Part shown: positions 26,500 through 35,447 of the stretch, piece after piece
Layout of the letters: each line of letters opens with the position of its first letter
Numbering within the stretch: the first letter of the stretch is position 1
Assembly (NCBI RefSeq): GCF_003024605.1
Contig: NZ_PYJQ01000009.1
Location: 186,001 to 250,000, forward strand
Length of the DNA: 64,000 nucleotides
Direction: 5' to 3'
Source of the DNA: Rhizobium sp. JAB6
GTDB lineage: Bacteria > Pseudomonadota > Alphaproteobacteria > Rhizobiales > Rhizobiaceae
The notes under the pieces: generated by a model
What the model saw: the letters and a program-made list of their open reading frames with translations, nothing else
Database searches by the model: none
What the model was told of the DNA's origin: nothing
Translations under genes and position numbers: made by a program

Positions 26500-27355
26500 G
26501 ACGCTCTCCCTCGGCATGGTCGTGGTGATCATGATCGTCATGTTCATGATGGTGGTGGCCGTCATCGGCATGGCAATGATCGGTAATCGAGCCGTCCGCG
26601 TGCTGCACGCGGCCATCGGGCAGATGCGTATGGTCGTGATGATGGCTGTAGATCGCCAGGGATTGTGCTGCCCGCGTGCCGAACAGCCTGACATATTCGG
26701 GACTCTGGCTGACGGTCTGCGGCGTGCCGCGGCAGCAGACATGGCCGTTCAGGCAAACCACCGTATCCGTTGCCGCCATGACGACATGCAGATCATGCGA
26801 AATCAGCAGAATACCGCAGCCTTGCGAATTGCGGATCGACTTGATCAAGTCGTAAAGCGCGATCTCGCCGCTGAAATCCACGCCCTGCACAGGCTCGTCG
26901 AGCACAAGGAGATCGGGCTCGCGGGCAATGGCGCGCGCCAGCAGCGCCCGCTGGAATTCGCCGCCGGAAAGATGCTGCACTTCGGCTTTGGCAAGATGCG
27001 CGATGCCGACCGCTTCCAAAGCCGCGATCAGCTCACGCTCCGGCAAAGGTCCCGTCAGAGTCATCAATCGCTCAACGCTGAGCGGCAGGGTCCAATCGAT
27101 CGCAAGCTTCTGCGGGACATAGCCGACCTTCAGATTGGCAATGCGCTCCACGCGCCCCTCGTCCGGCTTCAGAACGCCGATCGCCGCCTTGGCGCTGGTC
27201 GACTTGCCGGAACCATTGGGGCCGATCAGGGTAACGATCTCGCCCCGGCTCACGGAAAAATCGACGCCGCGCACCAGCCAGCGGCCGTTGCGTCGGACGC
27301 CGACATCATGGAGCGACACGAGCGGACGGCTCTTGTTGGCGAGGGAAGAAAGCAT
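26492..27355 (-). CDS. znuC: Zinc ABC transporter ATP-binding protein
   Basis: A 287-residue ABC ATPase. Walker A is LIGPNGSGKST (residues ~38-48), the signature LSGGEFQRALLARAI, Walker B LLVLDEPVQGVD, and the switch His is in LLISHDLHVV. The C-terminal ~45 residues are strikingly rich in His and Asp (HHHHEHDDHDHHDH), as in many rhizobial ZnuC proteins, and may buffer or sense zinc. The start at 27355 fits the family; the open frame continues upstream through the control region. The first gene of znuC-znuB-zur, divergent from znuA. Confidence 0.95.
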   Translation of the reverse strand: MLSSLANKSRPLVSLHDVGVRRNGRWLVRGVDFSVSRGEIVTLIGPNGSGKSTSAKAAIGVLKPDEGRVERIANLKVGYVPQKLAIDWTLPLSVERLMTLTGPLPERELIAALEAVGIAHLAKAEVQHLSGGEFQRALLARAIAREPDLLVLDEPVQGVDFSGEIALYDLIKSIRNSQGCGILLISHDLHVVMAATDTVVCLNGHVCCRGTPQTVSQSPEYVRLFGTRAAQSLAIYSHHHDHTHLPDGRVQHADGSITDHCHADDGHHHHEHDDHDHHDHAEGERHV

Positions 27356-27395
27356 GAAATTTCCAATTGCACTATTGCGCCATGCTATCGCACAC

Positions 27396-27408
27396 GTTAT
27401 AGCATAAC
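27396..27408. promoter_or_regulatory. Candidate Zur operator 1
   Basis: GTTATAGCATAAC, an inverted repeat of GTTAT/ATAAC around 3 nt, between divergent znuC and znuA. It fits GTNAT-N3-ATNAC, shared with two other sites here. Its centre is 22 bp from operator 2, about two helical turns. Confidence 0.7.
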
Positions 27409-27417
27409 GCAATTGAT

Positions 27418-27430
27418 GTAATAACATTAC
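27418..27430. promoter_or_regulatory. Candidate Zur operator 2
   Basis: GTAATAACATTAC, a perfect GTAAT/ATTAC inverted repeat around 3 nt (extends to TGTAAT/ATTACA at 27417-27431). It lies 25 nt upstream of the znuA start codon. Same pattern as the site before the GTPase gene. Confidence 0.75.
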
Positions 27431-27455
27431 ATACCCATTCAAGGGCACTTATCGC

Positions 27456-28418
27456 ATGAACGCAATAAAAACGCTTCTTCTTATCGCGGCCTCCTTCCTC
27501 CTTTCGGGCATGCTCTTCGGCACGAGCGCAACTGCAGCCGATGCTCCCAAAGTCGTCGTTTCCATCAAGCCGATCCACTCGCTGGTCGCAGCCGTCATGC
27601 AGGGCGTCGGCACGCCGGATTTGGTCGTTGACGGTGCCGCTTCGCCGCATACCTATGCGCTCAAGCCATCGAATGCCCGCAGCCTCCAGCAGGCGCAGGT
27701 TGTTTTCTGGGTCGGGCCAGGCATGGAAGCCTTCCTGCAGAAGCCGCTCGCAGCGCTTGGTTCCAACGCGACCATCGTCGAGCTTGAGGACGCACCTAGC
27801 ATCACCAAGCTGAAATTCCGCAAAGGCGGCGCCTTCGAACCGCATGATGACGGCGATGAACATGAAGCCAGCGATGATCATGACCACGATCATGGCGAAT
27901 TCGACACGCATCTTTGGCTCGATCCACACAATGCCAAGGCGATGGTCGCTGAAATCGCAACGTCGCTGGTCGCTGCGGATCCTGCCAACGCCTTCGCCTA
28001 TGAAGCAAACCAGAAGGCCTTGAACGACAAGCTTGATGCGCTGGATGCGGAAATTGCTTCGACGCTTGCTCCGGTGAAAGACAAGCCCTTCATCGTATTC
28101 CACGATGCCTATCAGTATTTCGAGCATCGTTATGGCGTGCGCGTCTCCGGCTCCATCACGGTCAGCCCGGAAACCATTCCCGGTGCGCAGCGCGTCGCCG
28201 AAATCCACAGGAAGGTCGCCGATCTCGGCGCGACCTGCGTTTTCGCCGAACCGCAATTCGAGCCAAAGCTGGTCAATGTCGTGCTCGAAGGCACCTCCGC
28301 AAAATCGGGTGTCCTCGACCCGGAAGCTGCAACGCTGCCGCAGGGACCAGATCTCTATTTCGATCTGATGCGCGGCATCGCAAGCTCTCTCAAAGCCTGC
28401 CTTTCAGCGCAAGGCTGA
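27456..28418 (+). CDS. znuA: Zinc ABC transporter periplasmic binding protein
   Basis: A 320-residue cluster A-I binding protein with a signal peptide (LLLIAASFLLSGMLFGTSATAA). Zinc ligands expected of ZnuA are visible: His in SIKPIHSLV, DGAASPHTYALKP, and FIVFHDAYQYFEHRYG, plus an acidic His-rich flexible loop (about residues 128-150, DHDHDHGE) near the binding site. It captures Zn2+ in the periplasm for ZnuBC. Expression is probably Zur-controlled through the palindromes 26-60 nt upstream. An intrinsic terminator 14 nt after the stop separates it from the GTPase gene. Confidence 0.95.
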   Translation: MNAIKTLLLIAASFLLSGMLFGTSATAADAPKVVVSIKPIHSLVAAVMQGVGTPDLVVDGAASPHTYALKPSNARSLQQAQVVFWVGPGMEAFLQKPLAALGSNATIVELEDAPSITKLKFRKGGAFEPHDDGDEHEASDDHDHDHGEFDTHLWLDPHNAKAMVAEIATSLVAADPANAFAYEANQKALNDKLDALDAEIASTLAPVKDKPFIVFHDAYQYFEHRYGVRVSGSITVSPETIPGAQRVAEIHRKVADLGATCVFAEPQFEPKLVNVVLEGTSAKSGVLDPEAATLPQGPDLYFDLMRGIASSLKACLSAQG

Positions 28419-28431
28419 ACATTACAGAAGG

Positions 28432-28457
28432 AAGCGAGCCTCTTGCTCGCTTTTTTC
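28432..28457 (+). terminator. Rho-independent terminator of znuA
   Basis: AAGCGAGC (28432-28439), loop CTCTT, GCTCGCTT (28445-28452), then a run of T residues to 28456. Perfect 8-bp stem. Confidence 0.9.
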
Positions 28458-28469
28458 ATCACAGCAAAT

Positions 28470-28482
28470 GTAATGATATTAC
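28470..28482. promoter_or_regulatory. Candidate Zur operator 3
   Basis: GTAATGATATTAC, a perfect GTAAT/ATTAC repeat around 3 nt, 18-30 nt before the GTPase start and after the znuA terminator. It matches the two sites between znuC and znuA, so the GTPase is probably derepressed by zinc starvation. Confidence 0.75.
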
Positions 28483-28499
28483 GTTACAAGGAGTTTGCC

Positions 28500-29705
28500 A
28501 TGAATAAGAAGCTCCCGGTCACCATCCTTTCCGGTTTCCTTGGCGCCGGCAAGACGACACTGCTCAATCATATCCTCAACAATCGCCACGGTATGCGCGT
28601 CGCCGTGATCGTCAATGACATGAGCGAAGTGAATATCGATGCCGCGCTGGTGCGCGACGGCGGCGCCAATCTTTCCCGCACGGAAGAGCAGCTCGTCGAA
28701 ATGACCAATGGCTGCATCTGTTGCACGTTGCGCGACGACCTGCTGAAGGAAGTCCGCCAGCTCGCCGAGCAGGGCCGCTTCGATTATCTGCTGATCGAAT
28801 CCACAGGCATTGCCGAACCCTTGCCCGTCGCCACCACCTTCGAGTTCCGTGACGAAGACGGTCGCAGTCTTTCCGACGTTGCTCGGCTCGATACGATGGT
28901 CACCGTAGTCGATGCCGCCAACCTTCGCGCCGACTATGGTTCGACGGATTTTCTTGCCGACCGCGGCGAGACGGCCGGCGATGGCGACAACCGCACCATC
29001 GTCGATCTGCTGGTCGAGCAAATCGAGTTCGCCGATGTCGTTGTTCTCAACAAGATCGGCGCGGCGACAGCAGAGCAACGCGACGCCGCCCGCAAGATCA
29101 TCGTCGGCCTCAATCCCGATGCCTATCTGGTCGAAGCCGATTTTGGTGCGGTGGAACCGTCCGCGGTTCTCGGAACGGGCCGCTTCGACATCGATCGAGC
29201 CGAAACCCATCCGCTCTGGTACAAGGAGCTGCATGGCTTCAAGGATCATGTTCCGGAAACGGAGGAATATGGTATCCGTTCCTTCGTTTATCGCGCGAGA
29301 AAACCATTCGATCCTCTTAAATTCCAGGCATTTCTCAATAGGTCATGGCCAGGCGTCGTTCGCGCCAAGGGCTTCTTCTGGCTTGCGACCAGGCCCAATT
29401 ATGTCGGTGAGATGAGCCAGGCCGGTGCTCTCGTTCGCACGAGCAAGATGGGCATCTGGTGGGCAGCCGTGCCGCAAGATCAATGGCCGTGCGATCCGAG
29501 CTTCGAGCGTGCCCTGGCGCCCTATCTCGATCCGATATGGGGGGATCGCCGCCAGGAATTGGTGTTCATCGGCGCCGATCCGATGAACGAAAGGCAGATC
29601 ACGGCTGAACTGAACGCCTGCCTGATTGAAGCGGACGGCTTCACGCCCGAGCGCTGGCGGAATCTGCCAGATCCCTTTGCCAGCTGGAGCCAACCGACCG
29701 CATGA
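28500..29705 (+). CDS. COG0523 (G3E) GTPase, putative zinc metallochaperone (ZigA/ZagA-like)
   Basis: A 401-residue CobW-superfamily GTPase. G1/Walker A is [12 protein letters not shown] (residues ~10-21), the metal-binding motif NGCICCTL is near residue 76, a switch region follows at [10 protein letters not shown], and the guanine motif is VVLNKIG (NKxG). The C-terminal CobW_C domain runs from about residue 270. Its own Zur-type operator and position beside the znu genes point to the zinc-starvation subgroup that delivers zinc to client enzymes. GTPase activity is well supported; the client protein is unknown. ATG 28500 follows AAGGAG by 6 nt. Confidence 0.9.
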   Translation: MNKKLPVTILSGFLGAGKTTLLNHILNNRHGMRVAVIVNDMSEVNIDAALVRDGGANLSRTEEQLVEMTNGCICCTLRDDLLKEVRQLAEQGRFDYLLIESTGIAEPLPVATTFEFRDEDGRSLSDVARLDTMVTVVDAANLRADYGSTDFLADRGETAGDGDNRTIVDLLVEQIEFADVVVLNKIGAATAEQRDAARKIIVGLNPDAYLVEADFGAVEPSAVLGTGRFDIDRAETHPLWYKELHGFKDHVPETEEYGIRSFVYRARKPFDPLKFQAFLNRSWPGVVRAKGFFWLATRPNYVGEMSQAGALVRTSKMGIWWAAVPQDQWPCDPSFERALAPYLDPIWGDRRQELVFIGADPMNERQITAELNACLIEADGFTPERWRNLPDPFASWSQPTA

Positions 29706-29884
29706 AGGAGACCAAACCCATCGGATTCCGATGCCATTGTTTCGAATGCAGCATCGAGGACGAGGAGGCGAACAATGGATTAAGCTCCGATGCCACCGAA
29801 ACACACCAAGAGGGCATAAAATCCGGCGAAGGGAGCCCTCGCCTGATGCCGGATGTGATTGGAAAATTGCTGTTTGGCACCTGA
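29702..29884 (+). CDS. Candidate small ORF overlapping the GTPase stop, 60 codons
   Basis: An ATG overlaps the GTPase TGA by 4 nt, and the frame encodes 60 residues with three closely spaced Cys near the start (RCHCFEC). Third-position GC (about 60%) is intermediate, and only a poor GGAG lies 12 nt upstream. It could be a translationally coupled small protein of the zinc regulon or a chance frame. I do not recognise it. Confidence 0.3.
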   Translation: MKETKPIGFRCHCFECSIEDEEANNGLSSDATETHQEGIKSGEGSPRLMPDVIGKLLFGT

Positions 29885-29892
29885 ACGCAGGT

Positions 29893-30615
29893 TCAGGCCA
29901 CCAGCATGCCGGCGGGAACGGCGATGATCTCATGCATGACCAGCAAGGCGCCGATCACTTCCTCTCTGGCGCGCAACAGCGTCATGGTGCAGTGAAACAC
30001 TCTGCCGGGCTCGGTCTGCCGATGGGAGGGAAAAAGGCACTCCACCTTCTCTCCGGCAAAACAGGCATCGAGCTTCGCCTTCAGTCTGCTTTCGAAATCT
30101 TCCGAACCGACGAATTCCGAGATGTGACGCCCCACAAGCTCCATCGGCTTCGATTTCAGAAATTCCGAATTGGCGGCGTTGCTGTAGAGGTAGCGATAAT
30201 CCCGTGTGACGACCGCGACCCGATTGGGCAGGCTGTCCAGAATGACATCATTCAGAACACTGCCCTCCTCGAAACCGAACACATCGTCCCGATCGATTTT
30301 CTCACTCGCAAATACCCGGAAAACTTCGCCCGCTGCTTCACTCGCGCCCCCGAAATAGCGATCGATCAGCGCCGAAAGCGACGCAGAGTTGCGCACAACT
30401 CGCGTATGGTCGTCCGCTTCCTCGCGGATGAGATTGTTCATGAACTGGAGCTGCATGTAAATTTCCAGCAGACTCGCGGCCCTATAGGCCAGGATAGCTG
30501 CGATAATGGGTTCCAATTCGCGATCAAGCGATGCCACGAGCTCGTCGTCGCCAAGTTTTATCGCACGCTGAATCTGACTACATTTCATGGAGAAGGCATG
30601 AAAGAGTGCCAGCAA
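29893..30615 (-). CDS. PAS-domain protein without an output domain
   Basis: About 240 residues. The N-terminal ~100 are helical (RAIKLGDDELVASLDRELEP on), and a PAS domain covers residues ~125-235 (DVILDSLPNRVAVVTRDYRYLYSNAAN, then ELVGRHISEFVGS). No kinase, cyclase, GGDEF or DNA-binding domain follows, so it would act by binding a ligand or partner. The TTG at 30615 was chosen because AGGAGG stands 6 nt before it; ATG at 30588 is the alternative, with no clear ribosome site. It converges with the GTPase gene. Confidence 0.75.
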   Translation of the reverse strand: MLALFHAFSMKCSQIQRAIKLGDDELVASLDRELEPIIAAILAYRAASLLEIYMQLQFMNNLIREEADDHTRVVRNSASLSALIDRYFGGASEAAGEVFRVFASEKIDRDDVFGFEEGSVLNDVILDSLPNRVAVVTRDYRYLYSNAANSEFLKSKPMELVGRHISEFVGSEDFESRLKAKLDACFAGEKVECLFPSHRQTEPGRVFHCTMTLLRAREEVIGALLVMHEIIAVPAGMLVA

Positions 30616-30886
30616 AATTGCCCTCCTGTCCCCGACCACGACAGGACGCAGGGGCCTCGTTTCCCGGCGCTGCCATGACCAAGGATATTCAGTTTGGTGT
30701 CCGCATTCTCACCAAACTTTCCGTATTGTGAATTAACATGACTTATTCCCACTTTCAATTGGGCTGAGCCGAAGTTCTCGGGAAACGAGAACTTTATGAA
30801 AAACAAGGCTTGTAATCACAATGCCCGGATGAAGGGCGCATGCGGGTATGCGGACAGAACTGCCATCAGCACATGAGACGGTGAGC

Positions 30887-31819
30887 TTAAAAAACGCTCT
30901 TCTTGATATTCCAGCGATCGTGATACCAGAGCCATTGCTCGGGATTTTCCCTCACCCAGCTCTCGACTTTGTCGTTCAGCATCTGCGCCGTTGCCGTGAG
31001 ATCGAGACCGCCGGCCTCGTTGCGCGGCATCTCCAGCTTCGGTTCGATCTCCAGCCGGTAGCGGTTGCCGGGCAGACGGATGCAACGGGCCGGATAGACT
31101 TCGCAATCGAACTGGCGCACGAGCTTCGGCAGCAGTGGGTTCGTCTTTACATCGCGGCCGAAGAACAAAGTCTTCAAACCCTTACGGAATTTCTGGTCGA
31201 CCAGCACGCCGACGCCGCGTCCTGCCTCAAGCTCTCTAGCGAGCGCGAACGACGACCCTGCATGCGATGGCACGAGATTGCCCATGCGCTTGGCCCGGAA
31301 GTCGAAAACCTTCTGAGCGACATAGGGATTGTTCGGCGGGCGAAAGAGCACGGTCACCTTCAGGCCGAAGGCAGCGCCGGCGACCGGCAGCAGCTCGAAA
31401 TTCCCGATATGCCCGGTAAAGACGATGAACGGGCGCGGATTGTCCCTGAGATCAAGGAAGATCGGAATGCCCGAGACTTCGATGCGGCCAGGCTTGTCGC
31501 CATCGGGATCGAAGTCGAAAAGCCGGTCGAGAAAGACATATTCCGCTGCCAGGCGCCCCATATTGCCCCAGCTCGCACGCGCAATTTTCTCGATCTCCGC
31601 CTCGCTCTTTTCAGGAAAGGCATTGCGCAGATTGGTCAGCATCAACTGATGCCGGCGCATGCTCGGACCGATTTTACGGGCCAGCCAATCGGCAAAGTTG
31701 ATGCCTGCATCTGCCGGAAACAGTTTCAGGAAATTGAGGAATCCGAAGATGACCTGCGCCACCAGCCACTGCCGGAGATTTCTGAGCGCCAGGACGATCC
31801 GGGTGATGAAGAGCTTCAC
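30887..31819 (-). CDS. lpxXL: Very-long-chain acyl-ACP lipid A acyltransferase
   Basis: A 310-residue LpxL/HtrB-family inner-membrane acyltransferase with an N-terminal membrane helix. The catalytic H-x4-E motif is in TGHIGNFEL (residues ~135-143); other blocks are FRPPNNPYV and VDQKFRKG. In rhizobia this branch transfers the 27-hydroxyoctacosanoyl chain from AcpXL to lipid A. The assignment rests on both family and its place as the last gene of the acpXL cluster, 5 nt after adh. The last residues (HDRWNIKKSVF) are short of the usual E. coli LpxL tail, consistent with LpxXL. Confidence 0.92.
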   Translation of the reverse strand: MKLFITRIVLALRNLRQWLVAQVIFGFLNFLKLFPADAGINFADWLARKIGPSMRRHQLMLTNLRNAFPEKSEAEIEKIARASWGNMGRLAAEYVFLDRLFDFDPDGDKPGRIEVSGIPIFLDLRDNPRPFIVFTGHIGNFELLPVAGAAFGLKVTVLFRPPNNPYVAQKVFDFRAKRMGNLVPSHAGSSFALARELEAGRGVGVLVDQKFRKGLKTLFFGRDVKTNPLLPKLVRQFDCEVYPARCIRLPGNRYRLEIEPKLEMPRNEAGGLDLTATAQMLNDKVESWVRENPEQWLWYHDRWNIKKSVF

Positions 31820-31824
31820 GCCGC

Positions 31825-32853
31825 TCAGTCCATCTTCAGGATGATCTTGCCAAAGATCTGGCGCGATTCCATCCGTTCCAGCGCCCGGTCGATATCATTG
31901 AAGCCAACTTCGGTATCGATCACCGGGTGAACGAGGCCACGCGCCATCTTCTGCATCGCATTGGCCATGTTCTCCATGCGGCAGCCGAAGGAGCCGAGGA
32001 GCTTCAGCTGCTGTTGAAACAGCATCATCAGGTTCATTTCGGTCGAAACGCCCGATGTCGAGCCGCAGGTGACGAGACGGCCGCCGCGCTTCATGCAAAG
32101 CATGGAGCCGGCCCAGGTATCCTTGCCGACATGCTCGAAGACCACGTCGACACCCTTCTTCTTCGTCAGCTTGCGAACGACGCCCTCGAAGCGGTCCGTT
32201 CGATAGTTGATGACGTGATCGGCGCCCAAGGCCTTGGCCTTCTCGATCTTGTCGTCGGAGCCGACCGTCGTGATGACCGCGCAGCCGATCTTCTTGGCAA
32301 GCTGAATGGCAGCCGTGCCGATGCCCGATCCGCCGGCATGAACGAGGATGGTTTCACCCGGCTCCAGCTTGGCATTGTCGAACAGCATGTGCTCCACGGT
32401 ACCGAAAGTCACCGGAGCAAGCGCTGCACCGACCGCGTCGACGCCGGGAGGCGCGGGAACGAGCAGACGAGCCGGAAGATTGACCTTCTCCTGCGCGAAA
32501 CCATCGAGATGGAAACCATGCACGCCGCCGACATGTTCGCACAGATTGTCGCGACCTTCGCGGCAATGGCGGCAAAGGCCGCAGGTGCGCGCGCCGTAGA
32601 TCGACACGAGCTGACCCGGCAGAACATTCGCAACGCCCGGACCGATCGCTTCGACCACGCCGGCAGCTTCCGCACCGATGACCAGCGGCATCTTGCGCTT
32701 GGCGAAAGCCATGCCTCGCCAGCCCCAGACGTCGATGTGGTTGAGCGCGACAGCCTTGACGCGCAAGGTCACCTCACCCGCACCCGGCGCCTCCGGCTCC
32801 GGCAGATCGGTGATCTCAAGTTTGCGGTCGTCGATCAGTTGCAAAGCACGCAT
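31825..32853 (-). CDS. Zinc-containing alcohol dehydrogenase of the VLCFA cluster (adh2XL)
   Basis: A 342-residue medium-chain dehydrogenase/reductase. The structural zinc lobe GARTCGLCRHCREGRDNLC is complete with four Cys (residues ~92-109). The NAD(P) Rossmann motif is VHAGGSGIGTAAIQ near 166. Its position between fabF1 and lpxXL matches the dehydrogenase repeatedly found in acpXL clusters, where a role in modifying the long acyl chain has been proposed. The exact reaction (enoyl reduction or hydroxyl formation) is not shown by sequence. Confidence 0.88.
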   Translation of the reverse strand: MRALQLIDDRKLEITDLPEPEAPGAGEVTLRVKAVALNHIDVWGWRGMAFAKRKMPLVIGAEAAGVVEAIGPGVANVLPGQLVSIYGARTCGLCRHCREGRDNLCEHVGGVHGFHLDGFAQEKVNLPARLLVPAPPGVDAVGAALAPVTFGTVEHMLFDNAKLEPGETILVHAGGSGIGTAAIQLAKKIGCAVITTVGSDDKIEKAKALGADHVINYRTDRFEGVVRKLTKKKGVDVVFEHVGKDTWAGSMLCMKRGGRLVTCGSTSGVSTEMNLMMLFQQQLKLLGSFGCRMENMANAMQKMARGLVHPVIDTEVGFNDIDRALERMESRQIFGKIILKMD

Positions 32854-32907
32854 GACAAAGTCCCTCGCCCCTCGGGCGCAGTTATATCCAATTTTTCAGA
32901 TGTCCGC

Positions 32908-34188
32908 TTAAGCCGGTTCAAGGGCCATGACAAGGCTGGCGTTCTGACCGCCGAACCCGAAGGAGTTCGAAAGGACGGCATTCACCTGCTTTTCACGCTT
33001 CTTGTTCGGCACCACGTCGAGAATAATGGACGGATCCGGATTGTTGTAGTTGATGGTCGGCGGCAACGTGCCGGTCAGCATCGTCTGCAGCGAGAATACC
33101 GCCTCGACTGCACCCGCAGCGGTCAAGGTATGACCGATCATCGACTTGTTCGACGAGACCGGAATGGTCGGAAGCCGCTCACCGAAGACAGCAGACATCG
33201 CGCCATATTCCATCTTGTCGTTTTCCGGCGTCGAAGTGCCGTGAGCGTTGATGTAACCGATATCGGCCTCCGCCATGCCTGCATCGGCAAGTGCTGCGCG
33301 GATCGTCGCGATCGCCGGGCCGCCGTCCGGCGAAGACCGCGTGCGATGGAAGGAATCGGCCTTGTCGCCGGCGCCTTTCATGATGCCGAGGATCTTGGCG
33401 CCGCGCGCAACTGCTGCTTCGAGCGATTCCAGTACCAGTGTTGCAGCCCCTTCGGCGATGACAAAGCCGTCACGATCCTTGCTGAAGGGCTTGGATGCCT
33501 TGGTCGGCGGATCGTTCTGCGTCGACAGCGCCGACAGCAGCGAGAAGCGGATCAGAGCCTCCGCGCTCAAGGAACCGTCGGTTGCAACCGTCAGCGCCCG
33601 CGTGGTGCGGCCCTGACGGATCGCCTCGATACCGAGCTGGATTGCAGTCACGCCAGATGCACAGGCCGTCGACAGCGTCACCGGCAAGCCGCGCGTACCG
33701 AAGCGGTCGGCAAGGCGCTCGGAAATGGCGCCGAAAAGAGCCGCTTCATGGAAGGCCGGGTCCGGGCGCTGGCGCATGGCGGCAAGGAAGCGTTCATATG
33801 CATCGCCCTCGTGATCCGCCGGAGGAGAGCGGTCGGCCAGCTCGAAGCGGGCGCTCCATTCGGGTTCGATCGGCGGCGCAGCCAGGAACAGCGGTGCGTC
33901 GAAATCACCGGAAATCCCGGCCTGGGCCAGAGCTTCGATGGTCGTTTCACGAGCAAAAGCGTAGGAGCGCTCGACGGCGTTCGGAGCGGGAATATTGATG
34001 AAATCCACCGTGCCGGCGATCCGCGTGGAAAGGCCGTCCGTCGGGAAGCGCGTAATCCCGTGAATGCCCGACGTGCCCGAAGACAGCGCATTCCAGTTAT
34101 CCTCCAGGCCCTGCCCCAACGACGTTATGATCCCCATGCCGGTGACGGCGACGATCGGACGTCCGAGATGATCCTTGTAAGCGGTCAT
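32908..34188 (-). CDS. 3-oxoacyl-ACP synthase, catalytic partner (FabF1XL)
   Basis: A 426-residue KAS II-type condensing enzyme with the whole catalytic triad: Cys176 in STACASGV, His316 in NAHGTSTP, and His353 in KSMIGHTLTAAGA. It elongates acyl chains on AcpXL with malonyl units to reach C26-C28. ATG 34188 has AGGAACAGGATAT upstream; a longer frame start at 34242 overlaps the fabF2 gene and is rejected. It follows fabF2 by 10 nt, and the pair probably works as a dimer, because FabF2 lacks the triad (see findings). Confidence 0.93.
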   Translation of the reverse strand: MTAYKDHLGRPIVAVTGMGIITSLGQGLEDNWNALSSGTSGIHGITRFPTDGLSTRIAGTVDFINIPAPNAVERSYAFARETTIEALAQAGISGDFDAPLFLAAPPIEPEWSARFELADRSPPADHEGDAYERFLAAMRQRPDPAFHEAALFGAISERLADRFGTRGLPVTLSTACASGVTAIQLGIEAIRQGRTTRALTVATDGSLSAEALIRFSLLSALSTQNDPPTKASKPFSKDRDGFVIAEGAATLVLESLEAAVARGAKILGIMKGAGDKADSFHRTRSSPDGGPAIATIRAALADAGMAEADIGYINAHGTSTPENDKMEYGAMSAVFGERLPTIPVSSNKSMIGHTLTAAGAVEAVFSLQTMLTGTLPPTINYNNPDPSIILDVVPNKKREKQVNAVLSNSFGFGGQNASLVMALEPA

Positions 34189-34198
34189 ATCCTGTTCC

Positions 34199-35404
34199 TT
34201 ACGCTTCGGCTGACAGTACGGCGATACCTTCGCCGCGCGCATGGCCGACGGTAGTTACCACGGCTTTGCGTGCGCCCGTCGCCATCGGCTTTTCATGCGC
34301 CGCGTCGAAGGGCGGCACCTTGGCGTTATTGGCGACGGCCAGCGCCGCTAAGGCGAGCCCGAGCGGAAATTGGCCCTCGAGCCCATGCCCGGAAACGCCG
34401 GAATAGGCGCGGATGGCCGCCTCCGGAAGCTGTGCCTCGATCACGGCTTTTTCACGCTGGGCGAGATCGGGGATGGCCGTCGTACCGGAGAAGACGACCG
34501 TCGCATCGCTGGGCGCCTGCTTGGCGGGTGCGAGCATGCGCTCCAGCCGCGCTTCGAGCTTGCCGTCGTCACGCCGGCCGCGATCGCCTTCGACCGCATC
34601 GATCGTCGCATAGATATGCGCGCCACGATCTTCGGCATGCGCACGCGATTCAAGAACGAGGAAGGCGCTCAGCGAACCCATGATCATGCCGCCGCCATCT
34701 TCCGGCTTGCGCGACCAGATCGGATGCCAGTCGCCGAGAGCATGCGCATTGATCGACTCGATCAGCAGGATCATGTCCAGGCGCTCGGCAGAGAAAGCGC
34801 CGCCCACGAGAGCATGGCTCGATTCGCCGGACTTGATGCGATGGAAAGCCGTCTCGACGGCGGAAATACCCGAGGCCTCTTCGCCCATGAAAGTGCGCGA
34901 CGAACCCGTGACCTTGTGTACGATGGAGATATTGCCGGCAAGCAGGTTCGAAAGCTGCGCCAGGAACAGGGTCGGCCGCAATTCGGTCGTCAGCTTCTCG
35001 TTCAGCAGCAGTTCGCGGTCATTGCGCTTCAGGCCCTCATTGACGATCAGCGTATCGACATTGGTATCGCGCTCACCGCCCCCGGCCGCGACGATCATGT
35101 CCATGGTACCGCATGCTTCGAGATCGTCCTTGAAGCCGGCATCGTCGAGCGCCAGGCCGGCAGTGAAGACGCCGATGCGCTGCCAGTTTTCCATCTGACG
35201 CTGATCGCCGCGCTTCGGGATCTGCTGCGACCAGTCGATTTCAGGCAGCGGATGCACGGGATAGGGTTTGAATTTCTCGGTTTCGACGATGGCCGCCGGC
35301 GCCTTGTCCGCCTTCAGCAGGGCGACATGCGCATCCTTGCCGACGCCCTGGCAGGTAACAATGCCGATACCCGTGATGACCACATCATTCTGAGCCTTGC
35401 TCAT
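34199..35404 (-). CDS. 3-oxoacyl-ACP synthase-like partner lacking catalytic Cys (FabF2XL)
   Basis: A 401-residue thiolase-fold ketosynthase homologue. In alignment by eye with FabF1, the nucleophile loop reads FMGEEASGISAVETA, so the position of Cys is occupied by Glu176. The first His block reads FSGTTAIPD with Gly307 in place of His. Only the second His (His340 in SGVSGHGLEG) remains. It is therefore unlikely to condense acyl chains alone and resembles chain-length-factor subunits of type II polyketide synthases. It lies between fabZ and fabF1 in the acpXL cluster. Confidence 0.88.
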   Translation of the reverse strand: MSKAQNDVVITGIGIVTCQGVGKDAHVALLKADKAPAAIVETEKFKPYPVHPLPEIDWSQQIPKRGDQRQMENWQRIGVFTAGLALDDAGFKDDLEACGTMDMIVAAGGGERDTNVDTLIVNEGLKRNDRELLLNEKLTTELRPTLFLAQLSNLLAGNISIVHKVTGSSRTFMGEEASGISAVETAFHRIKSGESSHALVGGAFSAERLDMILLIESINAHALGDWHPIWSRKPEDGGGMIMGSLSAFLVLESRAHAEDRGAHIYATIDAVEGDRGRRDDGKLEARLERMLAPAKQAPSDATVVFSGTTAIPDLAQREKAVIEAQLPEAAIRAYSGVSGHGLEGQFPLGLALAALAVANNAKVPPFDAAHEKPMATGARKAVVTTVGHARGEGIAVLSAEA

Positions 35405-35447
35405 TCATCAATCCTCTTCGAATGCGGCGCCGGACAAGCCGGGAGCA

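Noticed and set aside
31927..34254. Very long + strand open frame (over 700 codons) across adh and fabF1
   Set aside because: It is antisense to two well-supported genes with full family motifs; high GC makes long antisense frames common. It has no domain I recognise.
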